This document shows, piece after piece, positions 49,446 to 59,278 of a stretch of DNA of 64,000 nucleotides. Under the pieces are notes generated by a model. It searched no databases, was not told the DNA's origin, and worked only from the letters and a program-made list of their open reading frames with translations. A program made the translations under genes and the position numbers. Position 1 is the stretch's first letter. Each line of letters begins with the position of its first letter. Location of the stretch: NCBI RefSeq assembly GCF_000964225.1, contig NZ_BAMZ01000008.1, positions 1 to 64,000 on the forward strand, in the 5' to 3' direction. This DNA comes from Acetobacter syzygii (GTDB lineage: Bacteria > Pseudomonadota > Alphaproteobacteria > Acetobacterales > Acetobacteraceae).

Positions 49446-49592
49446 CTTTTGTGGTGGTGGCACCCCATGGGCCAGACCCGAACACACTGCGCAAAGCCGT
49501 GGCTTGTGTTATGGTGTGGGCGTTGTATCACTGCCAGTAACACATCTGGCCTGGCGCAGTCCGCTTCAGGCTTCTGACGGAAAGGATTGAGA

Positions 49593-50285
49593 GTGTTGCA
49601 TCCTCTTGTTTCCCGCTTTTCCTCCAAGGCTGCGGCTTCTGTAGCGGCATGTGCGCTCGGTTTGGCTGGCATGGCTGCGCTGGTTCAGCCCACGGCCGCG
49701 CACGCGCAGGCCTCTGTTCTGCTCAAAAGCCAGCAGGCAAACGCCGTGGTGGAAAGCGTTGACCGCGAAGCGCGCGAACTGCTGCTGCGCGAAGGTAATG
49801 GCCACCTGCTGACCATCGAATATGGTTCCGCCGTTAAGGACGTGCCCCACCTGCATGAAGGGGATACGCTGAAAATCCAGTTCGTGGAAACACTGGGTGC
49901 GCAGCTTGCCCCTCCCGGTAGCCCGCTGCCAGAATCCACGCTGACCACGGCGCGTGGCTTTGTGCATGGTCATCCGCGCGGCATTATTGCGGCCTTCAAC
50001 CGCGAACGTGCGACAATCAAGACCATTGATCTGGCATCCAGCACCATTTCCTTCACCACGGAAGGCGATGAGTCCCTGCATATTGCGGCCCTGCGCACCA
50101 AGGCCATGCAGGACTTCCTTAAAACGCTCAAAGTGGGCGACGTGGTGGATATTACCCGTGCGGAATCCATTACCTACATCGTTACCAACAAAACTGTTCC
50201 TCAGCCTGCTCCTGCTGCACCCCAGCTTGCGGCACCTGCGGGCGATATTATGGCCCCTGCTGCTCCGGCACCCGCCGCACAGTAA
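49593..50285 (+). CDS. Hypothetical periplasmic protein
   Basis: A 230-residue exported protein. A signal peptide spans residues 1-38 (CALGLAGMAALVQPTAAHA). The mature part is beta-rich with a repeated pattern around VVESVDREARELLL and IKTIDLASSTISFTT, resembling proteins with an OB-like or DUF-type fold of unknown function, and ends in a Pro/Ala-rich tail. GTG 49593 is chosen because AGGA lies six bases before it. No function assigned. Confidence 0.75.
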   Translation: MLHPLVSRFSSKAAASVAACALGLAGMAALVQPTAAHAQASVLLKSQQANAVVESVDREARELLLREGNGHLLTIEYGSAVKDVPHLHEGDTLKIQFVETLGAQLAPPGSPLPESTLTTARGFVHGHPRGIIAAFNRERATIKTIDLASSTISFTTEGDESLHIAALRTKAMQDFLKTLKVGDVVDITRAESITYIVTNKTVPQPAPAAPQLAAPAGDIMAPAAPAPAAQ

Positions 50286-50865
50286 GGCCGTCTGGCCCTC
50301 CCTTGTGCTGCATAGTCCGGCGCAAGGGAGGGTGAGTGCCGCATAAAAACCGGTCAGCCAGCCGGTTGGCCTGTCTGCCATAGGGCGGGCGTTGTCAGGT
50401 TTACGCATTCCAGTAACCCTGATGGGCAAAGACGACAGGCGCGTGCGCACCATCAAAGCCTGCCGTGGCATGGCGCGCGCCAATGCCGCTTTCTCCTCCC
50501 CCCTTCTGCCCAATGGCAGAGCATCCTGCGTTATGCAGCAGCAATGCGCCATGAAGACTTACGTGGCCTCAGAGTATGCGGCGGAGCGGCCTGTTCTGCT
50601 CCATGCTGGTTCTGCTTACAATAAACAGCGTGAGTTGTTCTGGGGGCATGTTGATAAAGGCCGTGCCAGCCTTTGGCATTGTGCTGCAACTCTGGTGCGG
50701 GGGCGGCTGCTTCCGCCACGGTGCCAGCAGGTGCCGGTTGTGTCAGGCGGACTGCGGGAAGCCTGAACTGAGCAAGGCTGGCCATGGATGGCCAGCGGCA
50801 GCAACAAAGCAGGGCCAGAGCCGGCGGGTGCCGTTCTGGCCGTTCTGCTCGGTTGGTCTGCGCCG
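50286..50865. other. Spacer downstream of ilvD with one hairpin
   Basis: A 580-bp gap. CCCTCCCTTGTGC (50296-50308) and GCGCAAGGGAGGG (50320-50332) form a 13-bp stem with one wobble after the hypothetical gene, without a T-run. An open frame at 50392-50766 has no family support and an odd composition. I see no RNA gene. Confidence 0.5.
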
Positions 50866-52734
50866 TTAGCGTGGAGTGCGGCGGGTCAGCTGGCTTACGT
50901 CGCGCACGGCACCACGGGCGGCACTGGTGGTCAGGGCCGCATAGGCCTTGAGGGCGTTGGATACCACGCGGTCACGCTTGGGCTGCCATGCCTGATCGCC
51001 CAGATCATCCATACGCGCACGGCGGGCGGACAATTCACTCTCTGCCACCGCAACAGACAGGCGGCGGTTGGGAATATCGATCTCGATTGTATCGCCTTCC
51101 TCTACCAGCCCAATAACGCCACCTTCGCCCGCTTCGGGGGAGATGTGACCAATGGACAGGCCCGAACTGCCACCCGAAAAACGACCATCGGTAATCAGGG
51201 CGCATTTTTCGGCCAGCCCCTTGGATTTAAGGTAGCTGGTCGGGTACAGCATTTCCTGCATTCCGGGGCCGCCTTTGGGGCCTTCGTAGCGGATCAGCAC
51301 AACATCGCCGGGGTTGATCTTGTTGCCCAGAATGGCGGAAACCGCATCATCCTGACTTTCAAAAATCCGTGCCGGACCAGAGAAGGTCTCAAGCCCTGCG
51401 GCAACGCCAGCGGTTTTAACAATCGCGCCATCTTCGGCCAGATTGCCGTAAAGCACGCACAGCCCGCCGTCCTGATTATAGGCATGAGCGCCATCGCGGA
51501 TGGCCCCGTTGGTCTGGTCCGTATCCAGCGTTTTGTACACGCTGGACTGCGAGAACGCGACCGTGGTGCGCACGCCCCCCGGTGCCGAGCGGAAGAATGT
51601 CTGGGCATCCGTATTGGATTCGGCACCGGGGGCGCGGATGTCCCATTTTTCCAGTGCTTCGGGCAGGTTGGCGGCATGGACCATCTTGATGTCGCGGTGC
51701 AGCAGGCCCAGCCGGTCCAGCTCGCCCATAATGGCGGGAATACCGCCAGCACGGTGCACATCTTCCATGTGCACATCCGGGCGGGAGGGGGAGACCTTGC
51801 ACAGATGCGGCACCTTGCGGGAGAGGCGGTCAATATCCTTCATGGTAAAGGGCACTTCGCCCTCGTGTGCGGCGGCCAGCAGGTGCAGGACCGTGTTGGT
51901 GGAGCCCCCCATGGCAATATCGACCGACATGGCATTCTCGAACGCGGCCATGGTGGCAATGCTGCGCGGCAGGACCGAGGTATCGTCCTGTTCGTAGTAG
52001 CGGCGGGCAAGGTCCACAATCCGGTGCCCGGCCTCGACAAACAGGTTGCGGCGGGCTGCATGGGTGGCCACAAGGCTGCCGTTGCCGGGCAGGGACAGGC
52101 CGAGTGCTTCGGTCAGGCAGTTCATGGAATTGGCGGTGAACATGCCGGAGCAGGAACCGCAGGTGGGGCAGGCGGAGCGTTCGATGGCAAGGGAGTCGGC
52201 CTCGCTTACGCCGGGGCTGGCGGCGGCAACCATGGAGGTCACAAGGTCTGCGCGCTGCTCAATGTCGTCCAGTGTTACGCGCCCTGCTTCCATGGGACCA
52301 CCGGATACAAAAATGACCGGAATGTTCAGCCGCATGGAGGCCATGAGCATACCGGGGGTAATTTTGTCGCAGTTGCTGATACAGACAATGGCATCCGCAC
52401 AATGGGCGTTGACCATGTATTCCACGGCATCGGCAATCAGCTCGCGCGAGGGCAGGCTGTACAGCATGCCGCCGTGGCCCATGGCAATGCCATCATCCAC
52501 GGCAATGGTGTTGAACTCGCGACCGATCCCCCCGGCCTCGGCTATGGCTTCGCACACAAGCTGGCCCATGTCCTTGAGGTGTACGTGGCCGGGTACGAAC
52601 TGGGTAAAGGAATTGGCGACGGCAATAATGGGTTTGCCAAAGTCGGAGTCTTTTACACCGGTTGCACGCCACAGGCTGCGGGCGCCTGCCATGTTGCGCC
52701 CGTGGGTGGTGGTGCGTGATCGGTAGCCGGCCAT
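50866..52734 (-). CDS. ilvD: Dihydroxy-acid dehydratase
   Basis: A 622-residue Fe-S dehydratase of branched-chain amino acid and pantothenate synthesis, converting dihydroxyacids to 2-keto acids. N-terminal half holds the cluster cysteines ([11 protein letters not shown] and [18 protein letters not shown]); the C-terminal half has [24 protein letters not shown]. The length agrees with the IlvD type. Divergent from pstC over a 323-bp spacer. Confidence 0.97.
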   Translation of the reverse strand: MAGYRSRTTTHGRNMAGARSLWRATGVKDSDFGKPIIAVANSFTQFVPGHVHLKDMGQLVCEAIAEAGGIGREFNTIAVDDGIAMGHGGMLYSLPSRELIADAVEYMVNAHCADAIVCISNCDKITPGMLMASMRLNIPVIFVSGGPMEAGRVTLDDIEQRADLVTSMVAAASPGVSEADSLAIERSACPTCGSCSGMFTANSMNCLTEALGLSLPGNGSLVATHAARRNLFVEAGHRIVDLARRYYEQDDTSVLPRSIATMAAFENAMSVDIAMGGSTNTVLHLLAAAHEGEVPFTMKDIDRLSRKVPHLCKVSPSRPDVHMEDVHRAGGIPAIMGELDRLGLLHRDIKMVHAANLPEALEKWDIRAPGAESNTDAQTFFRSAPGGVRTTVAFSQSSVYKTLDTDQTNGAIRDGAHAYNQDGGLCVLYGNLAEDGAIVKTAGVAAGLETFSGPARIFESQDDAVSAILGNKINPGDVVLIRYEGPKGGPGMQEMLYPTSYLKSKGLAEKCALITDGRFSGGSSGLSIGHISPEAGEGGVIGLVEEGDTIEIDIPNRRLSVAVAESELSARRARMDDLGDQAWQPKRDRVVSNALKAYAALTTSAARGAVRDVSQLTRRTPR

Positions 52735-53057
52735 TATGGGGTCTCTCTGCTGGAATGCGGGGTCATTATCAGGTGGTGGGGTATGCGCGGTGGTTCAACC
52801 GGCATGGGCGCGCACATTACGCCACATTCTGCTGGCTGTCAGGGCTGGATTGTGCAGAAATTGTCCGGCAGCTTCCCGCTGGTCGTGGTGGGTTACGGTC
52901 CGTGGAGGAGTCCGCCGTGCGCAAAGACCCTGATAACACTACAGTTTTGTGACAAAAGTCCGATTAAGGGGACTTTCATGGGGTCTTCGTGTTGCAGGAG
53001 AGCACGGCGTTCAGTATTTCTCGGCCCATCCGGCTGATAGTTCGGAACGGAGAGCAG
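52735..53057. promoter_or_regulatory. ilvD-pstC divergent region with possible Pho box
   Basis: A 323-bp spacer. A Pho box-like 18-mer (TTGTCACAAAACTGTAGT on the minus strand, 52938-52955) agrees in about 14 of 18 positions with the PhoB consensus, about 100 bp before pstC but in the reverse orientation. The match is moderate and unproven. Confidence 0.3.
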
Positions 53058-54041
53058 ATGGAAATTCCCGCACGGCAGTCCCTGCCCGCGATGAAAAAAG
53101 CCCCTTCCCAGCAGGGAGGGCAAAAGGGTGACCCCGCCTTCAGGCTTCTGGTAACGGCAACAGGTGTTGGCGTGCTGGTTGTTCTGGGTGCCATTATTGC
53201 CGTTATGGTGACTGGTGGCTGGAAGGCGTTTGCAACTTTTGGTCCCGGCTTTCTGGTTTCCGCAGTGTGGAATCCGGTCACGCAACATTTTGGGGCGGCA
53301 GCCCCGGTCTTTGGCACCGTTGTCAGCAGTGCGCTGGCGCTGATTGTGGCCGTGCCGCTGGCATTTGGCACGGCCTTCTGGCTTACAGCACTTGCCCCGC
53401 CTGCCGCAGCAGCGGTTATTGGCATGGCGGTGCAGCTTCTGGCGGCTGTTCCCTCCATTATTTTTGGCATGTGGGGCTTTTTTGTGGTGGTGCCGGTCGT
53501 GGCGCATTACGTGCAGCCTGCGGCCCGCCAGTTTTTGGGGCATGTGCCCGGCCTGTCCGCCCTTGTGGCGGGGGCACCGTTTGGTACGGGTCTGTTTACC
53601 GCAGCGCTTATTCTGGCGGTTATGATTACCCCGTCCATTACCGCCGTCATGCGCGATGTGTTCCTGTCCATGCCTGCCGTCCTGCGGGAGAGCGGGTATG
53701 GCCTTGGCGCCACCCGGTGGGAGGTCATGCGCCATGTGGTGCTGCCATGGTCCCGCCAGGGGGTTGTTGGGGGTATTGTGCTGGGTATGGGCCGCGCCAT
53801 GGGTGAGACCATGGCCGTTACCTTTGTTATTGGTGATAGCAACCACATTGGCTGGTCGCTGTTTGCACCGGCCAACACCATTGCGTCCCTGATTGCCCTC
53901 GAATTCCCCGAAAGTCCGGCAGGGAGCCTCAAGCTTGCCTCCCTTATGGCGCTGGGTGCCATTCTGATGGCCATATCCTTTGTAACACTCTGGTTCTCCC
54001 GCTGGCTGCTGGCCCGTGGCGAACAGGCAGCAGGACGTTAA
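53058..54041 (+). CDS. pstC: Phosphate ABC transporter permease PstC
   Basis: A 327-residue inner-membrane permease of the high-affinity phosphate importer, with six predicted helices and an EAA-like loop (ESGYGLGATRWEVMRHVVLPW). ATG 53058 is chosen because GGAG precedes it; the frame is open upstream to 52989. First gene of pstC-pstA-pstB-phoU. The phosphate-binding protein PstS is not in this window. Confidence 0.95.
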   Translation: MEIPARQSLPAMKKAPSQQGGQKGDPAFRLLVTATGVGVLVVLGAIIAVMVTGGWKAFATFGPGFLVSAVWNPVTQHFGAAAPVFGTVVSSALALIVAVPLAFGTAFWLTALAPPAAAAVIGMAVQLLAAVPSIIFGMWGFFVVVPVVAHYVQPAARQFLGHVPGLSALVAGAPFGTGLFTAALILAVMITPSITAVMRDVFLSMPAVLRESGYGLGATRWEVMRHVVLPWSRQGVVGGIVLGMGRAMGETMAVTFVIGDSNHIGWSLFAPANTIASLIALEFPESPAGSLKLASLMALGAILMAISFVTLWFSRWLLARGEQAAGR

Positions 54042-54043
54042 GG

Positions 54044-54919
54044 ATGAAGGCGAACAATACCCTTATGCGGGCGGACCGTTCCGCATCGCTGCTGTGGCGC
54101 CGCCACCTGTGCGACCGGCTTGCCACCGTACTGAGCTGGCTTGGGATGCTTATTGTGGTGTTCATGCTTGGCTCCATTCTGTGGACCCTGTTCAAAAACG
54201 GTCTGGCGGGGCTGAGCGTGCACCTGTTCACCATGTCCATGGCGGCTCCGGGGCAGCCGGGTGGGTTGGCCAATGCCATTGTGGGCAGCATTATCCAGAC
54301 CGGCCTTGCCATTCTGATCGGTGCACCAGCCGGGCTGATGACGGGCATCTATCTGGCGGAATATGGCACAACCAGCCGCATGGCCCGCACCGTACGCTTT
54401 GTATCGGACATGCTGCTATCCGCCCCATCCATTCTGATCGGCCTGTTTATTTACATGATGCTGGTGGTGCCGTTCGGGCACTTTTCCGGCCTGTCGGGCG
54501 CTGTGGCGCTGGCTATTCTGGCCATGCCCATTGTGGTCCGCACCACGGAGGACATGCTGCGCCTTGTTCCCGTTGCCATGCGCGAGGCGGGCATTGCACT
54601 GGGCGCGCCCAAATGGCGGGTTATCCTGTTTATCTGCCTCCGCGCCGTGCGGGCTGGCATTATGACCGGTGTGCTGCTGGCCGTGGCCCGCGTTGCGGGG
54701 GAGACTGCACCCCTGCTGTTTACCTCCCTGGGCAATTCCGAATGGTCGCTTGACCTTGGTCGCCCCATGGCCAGCCTGCCTGTCGCTATCTACCAGTATG
54801 CCGGTTCCGCTTATCAGGACTGGATGCAGCAGGCATGGACCGGCGCGCTGCTGGTTACTCTGGGTGTGCTTATCATCAATATTGTAGTGCGGGTCGGAAC
54901 CCGCGGAGGACGGTCATGA
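54044..54919 (+). CDS. pstA: Phosphate ABC transporter permease PstA
   Basis: A 291-residue permease partner of PstC. The family elements ESI-type loop ([19 protein letters not shown]) and the string [18 protein letters not shown] are present, with about six helices. Two bases separate it from pstC and its stop overlaps the pstB start (ATGA), so the complex is made together. Confidence 0.95.
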   Translation: MKANNTLMRADRSASLLWRRHLCDRLATVLSWLGMLIVVFMLGSILWTLFKNGLAGLSVHLFTMSMAAPGQPGGLANAIVGSIIQTGLAILIGAPAGLMTGIYLAEYGTTSRMARTVRFVSDMLLSAPSILIGLFIYMMLVVPFGHFSGLSGAVALAILAMPIVVRTTEDMLRLVPVAMREAGIALGAPKWRVILFICLRAVRAGIMTGVLLAVARVAGETAPLLFTSLGNSEWSLDLGRPMASLPVAIYQYAGSAYQDWMQQAWTGALLVTLGVLIINIVVRVGTRGGRS

Positions 54920-55746
54920 GCGTAGAGGTTCCCGTAAAGACGGCAGGCATGACCCAACCGTTGGACACCGCCGCTCCCAGCAGGGATGCACACCCCGTGG
55001 CCATGCAGGTCAAAGGGCTGAACTTCTATTATGGTACGTCCCACGCCCTGCATGACATCTCGCTCGATTTTCCCGAGCGGAGCGTTACAGGCATGATCGG
55101 GCCATCGGGTTGTGGCAAATCCACCCTGCTGCGTGTGCTCAACCGGATGTACGACCTGTACCCCGGCCAGCGCGCAACCGGCGAGGTCATTTTTGACCGG
55201 CAGAATATCCTTAACGCCGGGGTGGACCTGAACGTCCTGCGTTCGCGCATTGGCATGGTGTTCCAAAAGCCAACGCCGTTCCCCATGTCCATCTACGATA
55301 ACATCGCCTTTGGCATTCGCCTGCACGAGCGCGTATCCCGCTCGGAAATGGATGGACGGGTGGAAGATGCCCTGCGCCGTGTGGCCCTGTGGCCAGAGGT
55401 GCAGGACCGGCTGAGTGCTTCCGCCACGGCCCTGTCGGGTGGTCAGCAGCAGCGCCTGTGCATTGCCCGCACCATTGCCGTGCGCCCGGAAGTGATTTTG
55501 CTGGATGAGCCGACAAGTGCGCTCGACCCGGTCTCCACCGCCCGGATTGAGGAACTGCTGGATGAACTCAAGACCGAGTTCACCATCGCCATTGTCACGC
55601 ATAACATGCAGCAGGCTGCCCGCTGCGCCGATCAGGTGGCGTTTTTCTATATGGGGCGGCTGATCGAAGTGGACAGCACCGCCCGCATGTTCACCACCCC
55701 GCGTGAGCAGCAGACGCAGGACTACATTACAGGCCGGTTTGGCTAA
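54916..55746 (+). CDS. pstB: Phosphate ABC transporter ATP-binding protein PstB
   Basis: A 276-residue ATPase. Walker [18 protein letters not shown], signature [16 protein letters not shown] and Walker [13 protein letters not shown] are intact, along with the PstB-specific [17 protein letters not shown] and FYMGRLIE. The first 30 residues form a longer N-terminus than in E. coli. Start ATG 54916 overlaps the pstA TGA. Confidence 0.97.
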   Translation: MSVEVPVKTAGMTQPLDTAAPSRDAHPVAMQVKGLNFYYGTSHALHDISLDFPERSVTGMIGPSGCGKSTLLRVLNRMYDLYPGQRATGEVIFDRQNILNAGVDLNVLRSRIGMVFQKPTPFPMSIYDNIAFGIRLHERVSRSEMDGRVEDALRRVALWPEVQDRLSASATALSGGQQQRLCIARTIAVRPEVILLDEPTSALDPVSTARIEELLDELKTEFTIAIVTHNMQQAARCADQVAFFYMGRLIEVDSTARMFTTPREQQTQDYITGRFG

Positions 55747-55779
55747 CGGCCATTAGGGTAAGGCACGGAGGAAAGCGTT

Positions 55780-56496
55780 ATGGGCAACGAACCCGCACAT
55801 ACCATTACCCGCTACGATCAGGAGCTTGATCGCCTGCGTGGCATTGTGGCGCGCATGGGTGGCTTGGTGGAGCGGCAGACCGCTCAGGCCATTGCCGCCG
55901 TGGTGAACCAGAATGAAGAAGCCGCTCTGGAACCCCCCGAGCTGGACCCCGAAGTTGATGCGCTTGAGCGCGAGGCGGAAATGCTGGCTATTCGCATTCT
56001 GGCCCTGCGCGCACCCATGGCGGTTGACCTGCGTGTGATTGTGGCCGTGCTCAAGATGAGCGGCGACCTTGAGCGTATCGGGGATTATGCCTCTTCCATT
56101 GCGCGCCGTGCCGCCAAGGTGGAGGTGCTGGATGGCGCACTCTCCTTTAGCGCCCTGCGGGCCATGGCCCGTCTGGTGCAGGAAAACCTGCATATGGCCG
56201 TGGAATCCATGGTCGAGAACGATGCCGAACGCGCGCAGGAAGTATGGAAGGCCGATACAGCGGTAGATGAGCTGTATACCACCATGTTCCGTGAGTTGGT
56301 GACCTATATGATGGAAGACCCCCGCAAGATCGGGCCGTGCATCCACCTGCTGTTCGTGGCCAAAAACCTTGAACGGATCGGGGACCACGCCACCAACATT
56401 GCCGAGCGTGTGTACTACGCCGTTACGGGGGAAATGCTGCCATCCGTGCGTCCGCGCGGTGGGGCTGCCCGCACCAACATCGAACAACCCGAATAA
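55780..56496 (+). CDS. phoU: Phosphate transport system regulator PhoU
   Basis: A 238-residue, all-helical metal-binding protein of two PhoU domains. Conserved repeats DLRVIVAVLKMSGDLERIGDYA and FVAKNLERIGDHATNIAERV carry the acidic metal-binding residues. PhoU signals phosphate status from the Pst complex to PhoR in bacteria that have it, and can affect polyphosphate and persistence. It lies 33 bp after pstB. Confidence 0.96.
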   Translation: MGNEPAHTITRYDQELDRLRGIVARMGGLVERQTAQAIAAVVNQNEEAALEPPELDPEVDALEREAEMLAIRILALRAPMAVDLRVIVAVLKMSGDLERIGDYASSIARRAAKVEVLDGALSFSALRAMARLVQENLHMAVESMVENDAERAQEVWKADTAVDELYTTMFRELVTYMMEDPRKIGPCIHLLFVAKNLERIGDHATNIAERVYYAVTGEMLPSVRPRGGAARTNIEQPE

Positions 56497-56519
56497 GCGC
56501 CACACGTCTGGCGCGCAGG

Positions 56520-56557
56520 CGGGCACTCTGGCTATGGCAGCCGGGGTGCCCGTTTTT
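56520..56557 (+). terminator. Terminator of the pst operon
   Basis: CGGGCAC (56520-56526) and GTGCCCG (56546-56552) form the outer stem, GGCT/AGCC an inner stem, and five T follow, 24 bp after phoU. Confidence 0.85.
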
Positions 56558-56569
56558 GTTTGTGGGCTG

Positions 56570-57910
56570 TTAGTGCGCCTGTACGGTCAGCCCGATTTTC
56601 TGGGCCAGTTCCGGCATGGAGGCCAGATTGCCCAGCGTTGCCGCCACCATCATCAAAGGCATGGGTTGGGTGGGTTTGACGCCAATGCTCAGGGTCTGTT
56701 TGCCCGGATTGGCCAGCCAGTGGAAGAAGCTGGCAAAAGCCGGATTCTGCGCTGTGGCGGACTGGGACTGCACATAGGCCAGAAAATCCTGTGGCGGCAG
56801 GCCACGGGCGGTGGCAATGGCGTTCAGGGCTTTGGGCACCAGACCGTGGTCAAGGTAGTTCATGGTCATGGAGATGACCTGCATTTCCGCATTGCTGCCG
56901 TTCAGCATGGAGGCGGAGGCCGCCTGCCCGAACTCACCATTAATATGCAGCCGCCCCATGTTGGCGGAGTCGATGCTGAAGGTCTCCACGTGGAGTGCGC
57001 CGGTTTTAAGTGTATGTGTGTCGTTCAGGACCACATTGCCCACAAAACGGTCATACCCAAGGGAGGGCAGCCAGCCCAGATTGGGTACATCGGGCCAGAG
57101 TTCCAGCCCCTGAATGCTGGAGACTTCCTGCTCCGTGGCATCGGTACGGTTTGCGTGGGACAGAATGCGCCTAGCGTGCATAAGCGGCGTTGTGCCGTCT
57201 ATGCTCAACTGGTCAATAGTAATGTCGCGCGTGGTAGGCTGGGCTGTGTAGGGCGCGCCGGTGGACAGGGTTTTGTACAGGTCTGCAAGGGCCACGCCAT
57301 CCACCACAACGGAGTCGGCCTTAACATGGCGTGGTGGCGCCACATCGGTTGAGAGCTGGACTTTGCTGGCTTGCAGGTGCGAGGTTTCGTGCGCACCAAA
57401 ATTGTCCATGCTGGCCGTCTCGGCCGACAGATCCGACTGTAAGGAGCTGACAAACCCGTGCAGTCCGGTCGCCTGAGCGTGTTCTATGCTCAGGGTCTGC
57501 ACACCGGGGGTTGCGGGGTCTTCCGCCTTGGTGGGCAGGGCCAGATTGTCCATTTCCACCGTTTTCAGGTGCAGGCTGCCTGCGGGGTCCGCGAGCTGGA
57601 AATTGCGGAAGGTCAGGTGGTGAATCCGCGTTACGTCAGAATCCTGCGTATCGGGCTTGGTCAGTTCGGCCTCGTCCGCCGTAATGGTTTCCGGCCCTTG
57701 GCGGAAGACCAGCCCGTTAAAGCGCACGCTCCGCCCCAGCAGGCCCGGCCTTGCGCGGGTATAGGTAAAGGAGACATCCGGCCCCAGCGCCTGCTTGAAC
57801 CGTTCAATCCCCTTGTCCAGCATGACACGTTCCGCGTGGTGGGCGCCAAACCAAGCAATACCGCCCAGAATGGCAATGCCGGAAGCCGTGACCAGAATAT
57901 TCTTCTTCAC
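56570..57910 (-). CDS. Hypothetical membrane-anchored protein (DUF945-like)
   Basis: A 446-residue protein with an N-terminal membrane anchor (residues 5-22, ILVTASGIAILGGIAWFG). The rest is a large beta-rich periplasmic region containing LTFRNFQLADPAG, LSIDGTTPLMHARRILSH and similar repeating blocks, reminiscent of DUF945/YdgA or AsmA-like bridge proteins. I cannot name a domain with confidence. It is divergent from rplM and convergent with the pst operon. Confidence 0.65.
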   Translation of the reverse strand: MKKNILVTASGIAILGGIAWFGAHHAERVMLDKGIERFKQALGPDVSFTYTRARPGLLGRSVRFNGLVFRQGPETITADEAELTKPDTQDSDVTRIHHLTFRNFQLADPAGSLHLKTVEMDNLALPTKAEDPATPGVQTLSIEHAQATGLHGFVSSLQSDLSAETASMDNFGAHETSHLQASKVQLSTDVAPPRHVKADSVVVDGVALADLYKTLSTGAPYTAQPTTRDITIDQLSIDGTTPLMHARRILSHANRTDATEQEVSSIQGLELWPDVPNLGWLPSLGYDRFVGNVVLNDTHTLKTGALHVETFSIDSANMGRLHINGEFGQAASASMLNGSNAEMQVISMTMNYLDHGLVPKALNAIATARGLPPQDFLAYVQSQSATAQNPAFASFFHWLANPGKQTLSIGVKPTQPMPLMMVAATLGNLASMPELAQKIGLTVQAH

Positions 57911-57985
57911 CCGTTGGAAGTCCTGCTGTTTTTACTACAGACACCAGCTTTAGTGCATGAGGCGGAGGCGGGCAAGCCGGGGTAC

Positions 57986-57999
57986 GGTAACATGTTACC
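57986..57999. promoter_or_regulatory. Perfect 14-bp palindrome upstream of rplM
   Basis: GGTAACATGTTACC lies between the divergent hypothetical gene and rplM, about 45 bp before the -35 element of the ribosomal operon. The form is that of an operator for a dimeric regulator; no binding protein is known. Confidence 0.4.
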
Positions 58000-58043
58000 T
58001 AGAGAAAACTGCCTGAAAATACGGTCATTAACTGCAATAACTC

Positions 58044-58072
58044 TTGACGGCCCGTGCGCCACCCATCATAAC
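58044..58072 (+). promoter_or_regulatory. Probable sigma-70 promoter of rplM-rpsI
   Basis: TTGACG (58044-58049) and CATAAC (58067-58072) are separated by 17 bases, about 40 bp before the rplM start. A good housekeeping-type match. Confidence 0.6.
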
Positions 58073-58113
58073 GCGCCATCAATACGTAACTGTTCTCATA
58101 TGGAATCAGTGTC

Positions 58114-58590
58114 ATGAAGACCACCCTCTCGCTGAAGCCCGCGGAGGTGACGAAGAACTGGATCCTGATCGATGCCGAAGGTCTCGCTCTGGGTCGTCTC
58201 GCCGTCATCATCGCCACGCGCCTGCGCGGCAAGCACAAGCCTCAGTTCACACCGCACGTTGACTGCGGTGACCACGTTGTTGTCATCAACGCCGAAAAAG
58301 TGGCGCTGACCGGCAACAAGGCGGATCAGAAGCTCTTTCATTACCACACCGGCTATGCTGGCGGTATCAAGACCCGTACGGTCGCCCAGCGTCTGAACGG
58401 CAAGCACCCCGGCCATCTGGTCGAAAAAGCAGTTGAACGCATGATCACGCGTGGTCCGCTCCAGCGTGAGCAGATGCGCAACCTGCATGTGTATGCTGGC
58501 GCTGAACACCCCCACGGTGGTCAGACCCCCCAGGTGCTTGACGTTGCGGCGCTGAACCGCAAAAACGTCGTTATCACGCAGAAGGGCTGA
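58114..58590 (+). CDS. rplM: 50S ribosomal protein L13
   Basis: A 158-residue L13, which binds 23S rRNA early in 50S assembly. Conserved blocks [58 protein letters not shown] are intact. It is 4 bp before rpsI, the usual universal pair. The slight N-terminal extension ([15 protein letters not shown]) fits alphaproteobacterial L13. Confidence 0.98.
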   Translation: MKTTLSLKPAEVTKNWILIDAEGLALGRLAVIIATRLRGKHKPQFTPHVDCGDHVVVINAEKVALTGNKADQKLFHYHTGYAGGIKTRTVAQRLNGKHPGHLVEKAVERMITRGPLQREQMRNLHVYAGAEHPHGGQTPQVLDVAALNRKNVVITQKG

Positions 58591-58594
58591 GATC

Positions 58595-59083
58595 ATGTCT
58601 GAAACTCAGGAACGTACAGGCACACTGGCCGATCTCAAGGGTGTTGCACCTGTTCTGGCCGATTCTGCTCCGGTTTACGAAGCCAAGCGTGACGCACAGG
58701 GGCGCTCCTACGCCACTGGTCGCCGTAAGGATGCCGTGGCCCGCGTCTGGATCAAGCCGGGTAAAGGTGAAGTCACCGTTAACGGCCGTCCGGTTGTTCA
58801 GTATTTCGCACGCCCCGTGCTGCGTATGCTGCTGACCCAGCCTTTCCTTGTGTCCGACCGTTACAACCAGTTCGATGTGGTCTGCACCGTAACCGGTGGT
58901 GGTCTGTCCGGTCAGGCTGGTGCGGTTCGTCACGGTATCAGCCGTGCGCTGACCCACTACGAACCGGAACTGCGCAGCATCCTCAAGGCTGCTGGCTTCC
59001 TGACCCGCGATTCGCGTCAGGTTGAACGTAAAAAGTACGGTCGCGCAAAAGCACGTCGTTCCTTCCAGTTCAGCAAGCGCTGA
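58595..59083 (+). CDS. rpsI: 30S ribosomal protein S9
   Basis: A 162-residue S9, whose C-terminal tail reaches the tRNA-binding site. Family blocks [18 protein letters not shown] and [19 protein letters not shown] plus the terminal [11 protein letters not shown] are present. It has an alphaproteobacterial-type N-terminal extension of about 35 residues. Stops at the end of a two-gene operon before a strong hairpin. Confidence 0.98.
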   Translation: MSETQERTGTLADLKGVAPVLADSAPVYEAKRDAQGRSYATGRRKDAVARVWIKPGKGEVTVNGRPVVQYFARPVLRMLLTQPFLVSDRYNQFDVVCTVTGGGLSGQAGAVRHGISRALTHYEPELRSILKAAGFLTRDSRQVERKKYGRAKARRSFQFSKR

Positions 59084-59116
59084 TCTGGCTGGAAGAACGG
59101 TTTTTCGTTCGGCAGG

Positions 59117-59150
59117 CGGGCGGGGGGACTATGGTCCTCCCGCCCGTTTT
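59117..59150 (+). terminator. Terminator of rplM-rpsI
   Basis: CGGGCGGGGGGAC (59117-59129) and GTCCTCCCGCCCG (59134-59146) form a 13-bp stem with one wobble and a 4-base loop, followed by four T. Confidence 0.85.
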
Positions 59151-59278
59151 GCGTTTGGGGCCGGTTTGGCTCCATGTGCCGTGGCTGTGTGCCGGGGCCG
59201 TGGGCCTCCACAGGGGGGCATGTTGCTAAGGCACACGCCCCGCTACGTAGCCGGGGCGTGTGCTGTGTTTATGGTTGG

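Noticed and set aside
50392-50766. 124-codon open frame in the gap left of ilvD
   Set aside because: No ribosome-binding site, no recognisable domain, and biased composition typical of noncoding GC-rich DNA.
50788-52719. 643-codon open frame on the plus strand opposite ilvD
   Set aside because: Mirror of the ilvD reading frame, with a His/Gly-rich product and no start context.
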